A stretch of 53,491 nt of DNA. Source: Dehalococcoidia bacterium (lineage in GTDB: Bacteria; Chloroflexota; Dehalococcoidia; JAUSIH01). Under the pieces are notes generated by a model that had not been told where the DNA came from, made no database searches, and was given only the letters and a program-made list of their open reading frames with translations. The first letter of the stretch is position 1; every line of letters starts with the position of its first letter. The translations under genes and the position numbers were made by a program. Of this stretch, positions 1 through 7,453 are shown piece by piece. Location: positions 1-53,491 of the forward strand of contig JAUSIH010000026.1 in NCBI GenBank assembly GCA_030648205.1, written 5' to 3'.

Positions 1-605
1 GCGACACGGGCGGCGGCGGACTGAAGGAAGTCATCGCCATGATCGAAGGCCGCGGGGCCTACAGCCGCCTCAAGTACGAGAGCGGCGTCCACCGCGTGCA
101 GCGCGTGCCCGCCACCGAGGCCAGCGGGCGCATCCACACGTCCACGGCAACCGTTGCGGTGCTGCCGGAGGCCGAAGAAGTGGATGTGCAGATCAACGAG
201 AAAGACCTGCGCATCGACACGTTCTGCTCGAGCGGCCCCGGCGGCCAGAGCGTCAACACGACGTACTCCGCGGTGCGCCTCACCCACCTGCCCACGGGCG
301 TCGTCGCCACCTGCCAGAACGAGCGCTCCCAGCATCAGAACCGGGAGATGGCCATGACCGTGCTGCGGGCGCGGCTGCTGCAGATCCAATTGCAGAAGCA
401 GGCGGAGACGGTGTCCAAGCTGAAGGGTGAGTATGTTCCCGCCGCTTGGGGGAACCAGATCCGCAGCTACGTTGTGCACCCATACAAGCTGGTCAAGGAC
501 CACCGGACTGACGTGGAGAGCACGTCGCCGGACGCCGTGCTGGACGGCGACCTGGACCCGTTCATCCGGGCCTACCTGCGCTCCACTGTCGGCGCCGGAG
601 GTTAG
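1..605 (+). CDS. prfB: Class I peptide chain release factor, 3' part; RF2-like C-terminus with RF1-like recognition loop
   Basis: The gene enters from the left edge in frame 3 and ends at TAG 603-605, giving about 200 C-terminal residues. The GGQ peptidyl-tRNA hydrolysis motif is present ([10 protein letters not shown]). The C-terminus ([30 protein letters not shown]) is of RF2 type. The segment before GGQ is RF1-like: [18 protein letters not shown] followed by PATE and [15 protein letters not shown]. In known factors the stop-codon tripeptide is P-x-T in RF1 and S-P-F in RF2, and here it reads PAT. The frame is continuous, so no frameshift explains the mix. Family membership is certain. The RF1 or RF2 label is not; prfB follows the C-terminus only. 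Confidence 0.85.
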   Translation, partial: DTGGGGLKEVIAMIEGRGAYSRLKYESGVHRVQRVPATEASGRIHTSTATVAVLPEAEEVDVQINEKDLRIDTFCSSGPGGQSVNTTYSAVRLTHLPTGVVATCQNERSQHQNREMAMTVLRARLLQIQLQKQAETVSKLKGEYVPAAWGNQIRSYVVHPYKLVKDHRTDVESTSPDAVLDGDLDPFIRAYLRSTVGAGG

Positions 606-767
606 TGTCCTGTCCTTGAAATACGCTTATGAATTGTCATTGCTTCGTCCTCCTTCCGCGGAAGGAGGACGAAGCAATCTGGAGGAAGGGTGCGCCCCGC
701 GGCCAGATTGGCACGGCCCTCTGGAGCCTGTGGTGAGGGCCTCGAACCATCGGGCCTCGCAATGACA
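603..767. repeat. MITE-like palindromic repeat downstream of the release factor
   Basis: This non-coding stretch starts with TAGTGTCCTGTCC (603-615), which is also the left end of the element at 33606. It contains a 40-bp perfect palindrome at 639-678, centred on CCGCGG, whose arms are ATTGCTTCGTCCTCCTTCCG and its complement. Outer inverted ends TGTCATTGC (635-643) and GCAATGACA (759-767) flank it. The stop codon of the release factor lies inside the first three bases of the shared terminus. It appears to be a small non-autonomous element, possibly one nested in another. Confidence 0.65.
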
Positions 768-828
768 TTGACGGCGAATTTCGGGAACACCACACCAGGC
801 GCCGGGAGCTAGGCTCCGGCATGCGCTC

Positions 829-858
829 TTGCCCACGCCCGCCGACCGGTGCTACACT
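829..858 (+). promoter_or_regulatory. Likely sigma-70 promoter of the PAC2 gene
   Basis: TTGCCC at 829-834 and TACACT at 853-858 are separated by 18 bp. Initiation would fall near 865, about 23 nt before the ATG at 888. Confidence 0.45.
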
Positions 859-887
859 GGCGCCGCTTCGACGGAGAGAGGCGCATT

Positions 888-1781
888 ATGGACTACATTC
901 GCACGTATGAGATGCCAACACTGCGGCGCCCGGTCATGGTCTGCGCCTTCAGCGGGTGGTCGGACGCGGGCCAGGCCGCCACGGGCGCCCTCCACTACCT
1001 GGCGCGCAAGCTGTCAGCCACCAGGTTCGCCGACCTGGACCCGGAGGAGTTCTACGAGTTCACGACTGTGCGACCCTCCACCATGGTCGTCGCCCCCGGC
1101 CAGCGGGAGGTCCGCTGGCCCGCGAACGAGTTCCTCTGCTGGAAGAGCAAACTGGGGCCCCACGATCTGGTGCTCTTCATCGGCATTGAGCCGAACCTCA
1201 AGTGGAGGACGTACGTCAACGCTCTGCTGTCCGTGGCCGGGCAGTTCGACACGGCCAGGGTGATGTCCATCGGCTCGCTGATGGACATGGTGCCCCACAC
1301 GCGCGAGGTCAGGATCACCGGCTCCGGGACCACCCCTGAGATGCGCCAGGACATGGAGGGCCTGGGGGCCTCAATCTCCACGTACCAGGGACCGACGGGA
1401 ATCACCTCCGCTCTTATGGAGGGCTGCGTCCGGCGGGGTATCTCCTACGGCAGTCTGTGGGGGCACTCCCCGCACTACATCCAGTCCATCCCCAACATCC
1501 GGGTCAGCCAGACCCTGGTGGCCGGGCTCGCTCAGCTCATTGGGTTCCAGGTGGACATGACCGATATGGCCAAGGGCGCCGCCTCCTTCGAGGAGGAGGT
1601 TGGCAAGGCGATAGCCAACTCCCCTGAGGTCGTCGCCTACGTCCAAAAGCTGGAGGAGGCGTACGACGCCGCCGTCCGTCCCCCGGACGACCTGCCGCGC
1701 CCGGAGGACGTGGTGAAAGACCTTGAGGACTTCCTGCGGCGCGGCCAGCGCGGCGGCGAGAGCGGCCCCCAGCCCTCCTAG
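888..1781 (+). CDS. PAC2 family protein
   Basis: This 297-residue protein matches the PAC2 (proteasome assembly chaperone 2-like) family. The signs are an early AFSGWSDAGQAATGAL segment, the GSLMDMVPHTR block and the late YGSLWGHSPHYIQSIPN block. Bacterial members are soluble proteins of unknown biochemical role. The ATG at 888 is chosen because GGAGAGAGG lies seven bases upstream; an in-frame ATG at 849 lacks such a site. The acidic C-terminal tail (DDLPRPEDVVKDLEDFL) looks helical. The gene stands alone on the plus strand with its own promoter. Confidence 0.85.
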   Translation: MDYIRTYEMPTLRRPVMVCAFSGWSDAGQAATGALHYLARKLSATRFADLDPEEFYEFTTVRPSTMVVAPGQREVRWPANEFLCWKSKLGPHDLVLFIGIEPNLKWRTYVNALLSVAGQFDTARVMSIGSLMDMVPHTREVRITGSGTTPEMRQDMEGLGASISTYQGPTGITSALMEGCVRRGISYGSLWGHSPHYIQSIPNIRVSQTLVAGLAQLIGFQVDMTDMAKGAASFEEEVGKAIANSPEVVAYVQKLEEAYDAAVRPPDDLPRPEDVVKDLEDFLRRGQRGGESGPQPS

Positions 1782-1915
1782 TCAGCCCGGCGCCACCAAC
1801 CCCCCCAACCCGTTTTCTGTACAAGTCCGCCGTCTGATTCCTCCGCACCGTCCCGCTGTATAATGGACTAATTCCCCTGCCGCAGCATTCTCCCTGTCAG
1901 GATTGGAGTGAGCAT

Positions 1916-2278
1916 ATGACAACCAAGCTCTCTACGGAAGAGACGCGCAACCGCATGGCGTCCATAAACGGATGGCAACACTGGGGAAGCGCCATCGCGC
2001 GAAGCTATACGTTCGGAACGTTCACCAAGGCCATGGACTTCGTGAACAAGGTGGCCCGTCTAGCCGAGGAGGTGGGCCATCACCCTGACATCAGCATCAG
2101 CTACACCCGCGTCACCCTGACGCTGAGCACCCACGTCGTCTCCGGACTCTCGGAGAAAGACTTCGACTTGGCGGCGAAGATTGACGCCATCGCCGACCCT
2201 TCCGACGCCAAGCACGAGGCCAAGCGGGAGAAAGCCGAATCCCGAGCGGAAGCGAGCCTGGAGGCCAAGAAGGACTAG
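1916..2278 (+). CDS. phhB: Pterin-4a-carbinolamine dehydratase
   Basis: This 120-residue protein has the PCD/DCoH fold signature: a central AEEVGHHPDISISYTRVTL segment and THVVSGLSEKDFDLAAKID near the C-terminus. The family dehydrates 4a-hydroxytetrahydrobiopterin, or acts on related pterin and molybdopterin-like compounds. No aromatic amino acid hydroxylase is visible nearby, so its physiological partner is unknown. A charged Ala/Glu/Lys tail extends past the usual end by about 20 residues. GGATTGGAGTGAG precedes the ATG, and a TATAAT lies at 1859-1864. Confidence 0.87.
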   Translation: MTTKLSTEETRNRMASINGWQHWGSAIARSYTFGTFTKAMDFVNKVARLAEEVGHHPDISISYTRVTLTLSTHVVSGLSEKDFDLAAKIDAIADPSDAKHEAKREKAESRAEASLEAKKD

Positions 2279-2467
2279 GCGCACCGGCGAACCAGCAGCC
2301 CCCAGCTTACGGCCCACGCCCCGGGTCACCTCCGACTCGGGGCGTGCGTACTCCGACGCGACAGACCCCAGACTCACTTTTCTCCGGCTGCGGTTAATCG
2401 TCACAGGCGCTGAAATGCCATCACCAAATGAGAGGCGCGTCAATGTGCGGCGGGCTGTAGCATAAAC

Positions 2468-2502
2468 TGTTAGTTGACACTTTCGTAAGCATCTGCTAAC
2501 AT
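2468..2502 (+). promoter_or_regulatory. Near-leaderless promoter with overlapping ArsR operator
   Basis: TTGACA (2474-2479) and TAACAT (2497-2502) are separated by exactly 17 bp. An inverted repeat TGTTAG (2468-2473) and CTAACA (2496-2501) brackets the promoter and overlaps the -10 element, as expected for autorepression by the regulator that follows. Initiation near 2509 leaves only a few bases before the ATG at 2513. Confidence 0.7.
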
Positions 2503-2512
2503 TTAGCGCACT

Positions 2513-2818
2513 ATGGATATTGCGCTACGCGCCATCGCTGAGCCGCACCGGCGGGAGATTCTGCGCCTCGTCCTGAGCAGGGAGCTCTCGGCGGGCGAGA
2601 TCGCCACGCACTTCGACGTAACCCGTTCCGCGGTCTCCCAGCATCTCAGAGCCCTGGAGGACGCGGGGCTGGTGACCGTGCGCCGCCAGGGGACGCGACG
2701 GCTGTACCAGGCGCGCCCGGAGGGCCTGGCGGAGGTAAGAACGTTCCTGGAGGAGTTCTGGACCGATCGCCTGTGGCGCCTGAAGATGGCGGCGGAAGCC
2801 GAGGAACGGAGGTCATAG
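2513..2818 (+). CDS. ArsR family winged-helix regulator
   Basis: This is a 101-residue ArsR-type repressor. The winged helix spans about residues 5-80, with a recognition-helix region ATHFDVTRSAVSQHLRALE and the wing VTVRRQGTRRLYQA. No metal-binding CxxC is present, so it is probably not a metal sensor. It ends one base before the AHSA1-like gene, and ArsR/AHSA1 pairs are common in bacteria. The inverted repeat over its promoter suggests that it represses itself and its partner. There is almost no 5' leader and no clear ribosome-binding site, so leaderless translation is likely. Confidence 0.9.
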   Translation: MDIALRAIAEPHRREILRLVLSRELSAGEIATHFDVTRSAVSQHLRALEDAGLVTVRRQGTRRLYQARPEGLAEVRTFLEEFWTDRLWRLKMAAEAEERRS

Positions 2819-2819
2819 A

Positions 2820-3287
2820 ATGGCGCGGCCTGCCAAAAGCGACGTGGTGGAGTTGAAGGTCCGCATCATAGCGCGACCGGAGACCATCTTCCCCTTCTTC
2901 ACGGACCCCGGAAAGATGGTGCTCTGGAAGGGCATAAGTGCGGAACTCGACCCCCGCCCGGGCGGCATCTACCGCTGCAACATCACCGGCGGGGAGATCG
3001 CCCGCGGCGCATACCTGGAGGTCACCCCCTACACGCGGGTCGTGTTCACCTGGGGATGGGAGGGCGAGGGCAACCCGGTGCCACCGGGTTCCAGCACGGT
3101 GGAGATTACGCTCATCCCCGACGGCGACGGGACTATCGTGCGACTGCGACACATGGACCTGCCGAAGGATGCGCGCGCGCCGCACACCGAGGGCTGGAAC
3201 CACTTCCTACCGCGCCTCGCCGCCACGGCGGAGGGCCGCGACCCCGGCCCGGACCCGTGGGTTTCCCGCGACAAGATGGGCAGTTAG
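2820..3287 (+). CDS. SRPBCC / AHSA1 domain protein
   Basis: This 155-residue protein has the START-like ligand-cavity fold of the AHSA1 subfamily. The N-terminal strand VELKVRIIARPETIFPFFTD, the middle GGIYRCNI segment, VVFTWGWEG and the C-terminal helix GWNHFLPRLAATAEG are typical. Members bind hydrophobic ligands, but no substrate can be predicted. It lies one base after the ArsR gene and is certainly co-transcribed, so its ligand may be related to the signal the repressor senses. Confidence 0.85.
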   Translation: MARPAKSDVVELKVRIIARPETIFPFFTDPGKMVLWKGISAELDPRPGGIYRCNITGGEIARGAYLEVTPYTRVVFTWGWEGEGNPVPPGSSTVEITLIPDGDGTIVRLRHMDLPKDARAPHTEGWNHFLPRLAATAEGRDPGPDPWVSRDKMGS

Positions 3288-3361
3288 TCCTAACCTGAAT
3301 CCGCCGCCACTTGGGAAGCGTATAAACGTATGACACAGCGCAGACTGAAAGGAGAGCAGTC

Positions 3362-3730
3362 ATGGGCAATCCGGTCGTTCACTTTGAGGTCCACGGCAAG
3401 GACGCCAAGAAGCTGAGCAACTTCTATTCCAAGGCCTTCGACTGGAAGATAGAGCACATGCCGCAGATGAACTACGGGATGGTGGATACGGCCTCCGGAG
3501 GCAAGGGCATCAACGGGGGCATCGTTCAGCCGATGCCGGGCAGCAACATGAGCGTCACGTTCTACGTCGAGGTGGACGACCTCGGCGCGAAGCTCAAGGA
3601 GATCGAGAAGCTGGGCGGCAAGACGATCATGCCCGTCACGACGGTCCCGAACATGGTGACCTTCGCCCTTTTCTCAGACCCGGAAGGCAACGTCATCGGC
3701 CTGGTCAAGAGCGAACAGCCCAAGGGATAA
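3362..3730 (+). CDS. VOC family (glyoxalase/bleomycin-resistance fold) protein
   Basis: This 122-residue protein has two beta-alpha-beta-beta-beta units. It opens with VVHFEVHGKDAKKLSNFYSKAFDW and ends with FALFSDPEGNVIGLV, both standard for VOC proteins of the glyoxalase-like type. The His near the start and the late Glu region could bind a metal, but full catalytic ligands cannot be confirmed by eye. AAAGGAGAGCAG precedes the ATG, and TATAAA lies at 3321-3326. The substrate is unknown. Confidence 0.85.
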   Translation: MGNPVVHFEVHGKDAKKLSNFYSKAFDWKIEHMPQMNYGMVDTASGGKGINGGIVQPMPGSNMSVTFYVEVDDLGAKLKEIEKLGGKTIMPVTTVPNMVTFALFSDPEGNVIGLVKSEQPKG

Positions 3731-3773
3731 ACACGCGCAATACGCCGGTTTTCACAAACATTTTGGGGTTTAT

Positions 3774-3802
3774 TTGACGGGAAGACGCGTTTGTTGTAAC
3801 AT
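3774..3802 (+). promoter_or_regulatory. Sigma-70 promoter upstream of the DUF4242 gene
   Basis: TTGACG (3774-3779) and TAACAT (3797-3802) are separated by 17 bp. Initiation near 3809 would give a leader of about 175 nt before the GTG at 3984. No known riboswitch is recognised in it. Confidence 0.6.
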
Positions 3803-3983
3803 GACAACCCCAAAGTCGCTGACTACACCACAGGCCACGAGCGGGGAGATGCTGGCCATACCGTCCCGCAGGAGACGGGGGACACTACGGGCTTCCTGCG
3901 AACCTCGGTTCCAGAGGACGCGCGGATGCGTTCTCGTCCTGTCTCAGCGGATTGGAAGGTAACACAAGAAAGGGAGGGACCAC

Positions 3984-4238
3984 GTGCCAAAATTCATGGA
4001 CTACCACGAGAAGATGCCCCAGATGCCACCGCAGGCCATGCAGCAAATGGCGGGGGATATCAAAGCCGGAAAGGCTGACCAGTTCGGCACGAAGCCCATC
4101 AACGTCTTCGTGGGCAAGGGCGGCCAGGGATACTGTCTGTGCGAAGCCCCCAACGCGGACGCGGTGATGAAGTCTCACCAGTCCAAAGGCTTCACCATGA
4201 GCCATAAGGACGTCATCGAAGTCCAGACCCTGGTCTAG
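3984..4238 (+). CDS. DUF4242 / SCO4226-like small protein
   Basis: This 84-residue protein resembles the DUF4242 family, one member of which (SCO4226) binds nickel. It opens with MPKFMDYHEKM, has a central INVFVGKGGQGYCLCEAPNA strand pair and ends with SHKDVIEVQTLV. The start is GTG at 3984 with AGGGAGGGAC upstream. The His and Cys residues (DYHEKM, GYCLCE) could bind a metal, but nickel binding is only inferred from the family. It forms a single-gene unit with its own promoter and terminator. Confidence 0.75.
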   Translation: MPKFMDYHEKMPQMPPQAMQQMAGDIKAGKADQFGTKPINVFVGKGGQGYCLCEAPNADAVMKSHQSKGFTMSHKDVIEVQTLV

Positions 4239-4255
4239 CCCCGCCGGACGCGGGT

Positions 4256-4309
4256 GAGACGGCGAGAGAACACAAGCCCCCGCTCGTGGCCTCTCCGCCG
4301 TCTCTTTTT
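4256..4309 (+). terminator. Intrinsic terminator after the DUF4242 gene
   Basis: GAGACGGCGAGAG (4256-4268) pairs with CTCTCCGCCGTCTC (4291-4304) with one bulged base, and TTTTT (4305-4309) follows. Confidence 0.8.
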
Positions 4310-4421
4310 GTCCCGCACCCCCGTCCATCCCCCGCGGCAAGCCTCCCTCTGCAGCACGTTACGAGCACTCCTGGATGCTCAAAGGGTATAATGTTCCTAT
4401 CCTATCTCCGCAGGGGCATCC

Positions 4422-5480
4422 ATGCGCTATGACGTCATCATCGTAGGGGCGAGCTTTGCCGGGCTGGCCGCGGCCAGCCGGCTGAAGGGCCGCCGCGTGC
4501 TGCTCCTGGACCGCAAGGAGATCGGCACCATGCCTACCTCCGCCTGCGGCGCGCCCTTGCGCATCGCCCGGGACCTGGGCTGCGAGGGCGCCGTGGCGCA
4601 GACGCACCCCAGCGGCTACATATATACGCCGAAACGCGCCTTTAAGTACCGCCTTCCCGAACCCTACTGCGTCCTGGACTACCCCCGCTTCTGCAAGCTC
4701 CTCTTTGACAAGGGCGGCGCAGAGTTCGTGCGCGCCGCCGCGCTGGGCGTGTCGCCGGACGGGCATACGGTCATGACCAGCGCCGGGAGGTTCGAGGCGG
4801 AGTGCGTGGTGGACGCCTCCGGCTGGCGGGCGGTGCTGGCGAAGTCCCTGGACAGAGGCTTCGTGGACACCCGGACGCTGGCCTTCGGCGTGGAGACGGA
4901 GGCGACGGGCCGGGGCGAGGGCCTGCACTTCTGGTTCGACCCGAACTACATCAGAGGCGGCTACGCCTGGAACTTCCCGTCCGGCAGGCACTGCCGGGTG
5001 GGCGTGGGCTACTTTGGGGAAAACACTGGCCTGGTCAAGATTCGAGGGGGCCTGGCGCGGCTCCTGGAGGCCCTCCGCCTCTCGCCGGGCCACATGCACG
5101 GCGGCTACATTCCGTTCGCCCTGCGTCGGCCCACGGTGGGCAGCCTCTTCGTCGTCGGCGACGCGGCGGGGCAGTCGCTGCCCGCGACCGGCGAGGGTAT
5201 CCGCCCGGCCATCTACTTCGGCCTGCGCGCCGGCGACCTCGTCCGCGACGTCATCGAGCGCCGCGCCAGCCGCGAGGCGGCGCTGCGCTCCTACGCGGCG
5301 CTGGTGGAGGGCTACCGCAGCCGGTACGACTTTCTGCAGCGCGCGCAGGGCGTCGTGATGCACCTGCCGACGGTGTGGATGACGCTCACGCTGGCCGTCA
5401 CCCGCGTGGACTGGCTGCGCGGGCTGTGGCTGCCGCGCTACACGCGCGCGTTCCCGAGCGCCGCGTGGACGGGACGGTAG
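4422..5480 (+). CDS. FAD-dependent oxidoreductase, geranylgeranyl reductase family
   Basis: This 352-residue flavoprotein has an N-terminal dinucleotide-binding motif (VIIVGASFAGLAAASRL) and the late FAD motif VVGDAAGQSLPATGEGIRPA. The combination GDAA...P.TGEGI is typical of geranylgeranyl reductases and related isoprenoid or archaeol-type reductases. It would reduce double bonds of an isoprenoid chain or oxidise a related substrate; the exact substrate is unknown. The substrate domain in the middle contains a HFWFDPNYIRGGYAW segment. A TATAAT at 4387-4392 lies 30 bases before the ATG. The toxin-antitoxin pair follows 12 bases after the stop. Confidence 0.8.
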   Translation: MRYDVIIVGASFAGLAAASRLKGRRVLLLDRKEIGTMPTSACGAPLRIARDLGCEGAVAQTHPSGYIYTPKRAFKYRLPEPYCVLDYPRFCKLLFDKGGAEFVRAAALGVSPDGHTVMTSAGRFEAECVVDASGWRAVLAKSLDRGFVDTRTLAFGVETEATGRGEGLHFWFDPNYIRGGYAWNFPSGRHCRVGVGYFGENTGLVKIRGGLARLLEALRLSPGHMHGGYIPFALRRPTVGSLFVVGDAAGQSLPATGEGIRPAIYFGLRAGDLVRDVIERRASREAALRSYAALVEGYRSRYDFLQRAQGVVMHLPTVWMTLTLAVTRVDWLRGLWLPRYTRAFPSAAWTGR

Positions 5481-5492
5481 AGGAGGAGAACC

Positions 5493-5699
5493 GTGACAAC
5501 AACGCAGAAGCCTGCGAAGAAACGCGAAACGGTCCGCCGCGTGGCCGTGCCCGAGGGCTATGTGCTCATGTCCAAGAAACGCCTCGAACGCATGCGGGAA
5601 GACCTGCGCGACATGGCGGTCATCGTGGAGCGGCGGAACGAGAAGACCTATAGCTGGGAAGACTTGAAAGTTCGCCTGAAGAGAGAGGGCCTCCTATAA
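5493..5699 (+). CDS. Putative antitoxin of a RelE-type toxin
   Basis: This is a 68-residue basic protein with GTG start and GAGGAGGAG upstream. The segment VLMSKKRLERMREDLRDMAVIVERR is helical and could form an antitoxin dimer or toxin-binding helix. No known antitoxin fold is recognised with certainty. The call rests on its size and its position directly before a RelE/ParE-like reading frame, with the stop codon at 5697-5699. Confidence 0.6.
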   Translation: MTTTQKPAKKRETVRRVAVPEGYVLMSKKRLERMREDLRDMAVIVERRNEKTYSWEDLKVRLKREGLL

Positions 5700-5703
5700 G
5701 GTC

Positions 5704-5952
5704 ATCTACAAGTCATCTTTCGAGAAAGACCTTCGCGGCCTCCCGGCACCGCTGTTGGCGCGTGTCAGTGCACAGATTGATGGGTTGGCGGAGTTCCCGA
5801 TTCCCAGGGCGGCAATCAAGCTGCGGGTTGGCCACGGCCTGTACCGCATCAGAGTTGGCAATTACCGGATAGTGTACGAAGTGGATGCGCAGGCAAGGCA
5901 GGTTATTCTCCAGCGTATTCGTCATCGAAGGGAGGCCTACCATGGACTCTGA
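5704..5952 (+). CDS. RelE/ParE-family toxin without a usual start codon
   Basis: The frame codes for a RelE-like mRNA interferase of about 82 residues: IYKSSFEKDLRGLP at the N-terminus, then GHGLYRIRVGNYRIVYEVD and the C-terminal VILQRIRHRREAY. These are core RelE strands. The frame opens after a TGA at 5677-5679, and the only ordinary start (TTG at 5755) would remove the conserved N-terminal helix. Either ATC at 5704 is used, or translation passes from the antitoxin by a +1 shift at its end (the two frames differ by one), or the start has been lost. The family call is firm; the state of the gene is uncertain. Confidence 0.65.
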   Translation: MYKSSFEKDLRGLPAPLLARVSAQIDGLAEFPIPRAAIKLRVGHGLYRIRVGNYRIVYEVDAQARQVILQRIRHRREAYHGL

Positions 5953-6057
5953 GGCGCGCGCCTGGCGGTCGGACCTCGAGCCGGAATGCAACACTGAGCC
6001 TCGGCCACGGGGAGCGCTGGCGTGATGAATGCGTAGCGGGATGTGGGCGAAAAGAAG

Positions 6058-7287
6058 ATGGATAGAGTAGTGTTGAAGCTGTTTGCGGCTGCCGCCCTCC
6101 TGGCGGCGCCCATGCTGTCCGCAACCTGCGGCATACCGGTCGCGCCCACGCCTGTGCCGCAGCCTACTCCCACGCTGGCGCCCGCCGCGACGCGTGTTCC
6201 GCCTGCGCCGTCGCCTTCTCCCGCGCTGCGACCCACACCGACGCCGCTTCCCACGCCTACGCCAACGCCCGCTCCAACGGCAACAGCTATAGCCACTGCA
6301 ACTGCCCGCGCAACGGCAACACCTGTGCCGCCGCCGACGAACGCTGACATCAAGCAGTCAATAGATGCTCTTGCGAACATTCCCGTGGTCTACGACCCGG
6401 ACCAGGGCATTGATAAGACGTCGTCCGTAGTGCAATCCGCAAATCTGCTGAACAGAGCGTTATATGGCAAAACGCTTGCGGAAGAGAACATTGATGTCCA
6501 TATGCTCGGCGAGAAGGAATGGCTACAAAAAACCGCCGAGGCCAAGTATCAGCGTCTGCGGGATGCGATAGGTATTACGGAGTGGGCAACTCCTTCCGGA
6601 GACGCGGAAAAGGGCGCCAAGATAGGCCTGTCCATAAGAGCATCCAGAGATGGCCTGACCGTCTTGCGGTCACTGGCGCACGAAGCCGGTAAAGCGAAAC
6701 TGGCTTCAATCTGGGGTCTGCAGCAATTGCCCGAGAACAAGCAAGAGGCCGAAGAAGCGATCAAATGGTATCTGCCCGGTCTTGAATCGGCAGGCTACAT
6801 GAATGACACCGCTTTTTTGAGAAGGATGGAAGAAGCCGGTTTTGACAGGGCGAGATACGCAAACACGGACCTGAATAAGGCACGAATACAGTTCGCGTTG
6901 GTGAACATCATCTTCCTCTTGTCTGATCAGTCTAAGTTCTTTGCAGCCGATGGCAAGCTGGCCGCCGACAACGACTACACGGGTTACGTCATAGGAAACT
7001 GGGCGAAGTACTTCATCGTGGCGAACGACAAGACTTTTGGTGACGCCCGGCGCGAATTCGAGACCTCGGGGCGGATCAGTTCACGGTATTATACTGGAAT
7101 GCTCACAATGTTCGCCAAGATGGATATCAAAGACGTTTCCACGTACATGCAGAGTATGATTACCGATCAAAACTTTACGGGGGTCACAAACTGGTACATG
7201 GTCATTCTTGCAGGCCCATTACGGCTGGACGGGACGGAGTCGTTCTCAATCCCGACGCCGCTCGGCTCGGCCGTCTTGTCGCCCTAG
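6058..7287 (+). CDS. Exported protein with Pro/Thr-rich linker and unknown helical domain
   Basis: The ATG at 6058 begins a 409-residue protein with a signal sequence (VLKLFAAAALLAAPMLS). A Cys follows within ATCG, which is a poor lipobox because the -1 residue is Thr. About 70 residues of Pro/Thr/Ala repeats (PTPTPLPTPTPTPAP) then act as a surface linker. The C-terminal 300 residues are helical and not recognised. They include RSLAHEAGK, which resembles a broken HExxH zinc site. Base composition in the C-terminal part is lower in GC than in its neighbours. A GTG at 6043 is a less likely start. Confidence 0.6.
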   Translation: MDRVVLKLFAAAALLAAPMLSATCGIPVAPTPVPQPTPTLAPAATRVPPAPSPSPALRPTPTPLPTPTPTPAPTATAIATATARATATPVPPPTNADIKQSIDALANIPVVYDPDQGIDKTSSVVQSANLLNRALYGKTLAEENIDVHMLGEKEWLQKTAEAKYQRLRDAIGITEWATPSGDAEKGAKIGLSIRASRDGLTVLRSLAHEAGKAKLASIWGLQQLPENKQEAEEAIKWYLPGLESAGYMNDTAFLRRMEEAGFDRARYANTDLNKARIQFALVNIIFLLSDQSKFFAADGKLAADNDYTGYVIGNWAKYFIVANDKTFGDARREFETSGRISSRYYTGMLTMFAKMDIKDVSTYMQSMITDQNFTGVTNWYMVILAGPLRLDGTESFSIPTPLGSAVLSP

Positions 7288-7453
7288 CAATGCTCGTCTC
7301 TTCTTTCGCAAGACGTTCGACAAAGGGCGATTGGAGTCCTACGCGCCGCAGTTGCCAACGCAGCGGCTTCACCCGTCTGCGTTCCACAATACGTTGCTCC
7401 TCACGGTTCCTCTGTGCTAGCATGACGCCACACTCCGCGCCAGAGGTGACGCC

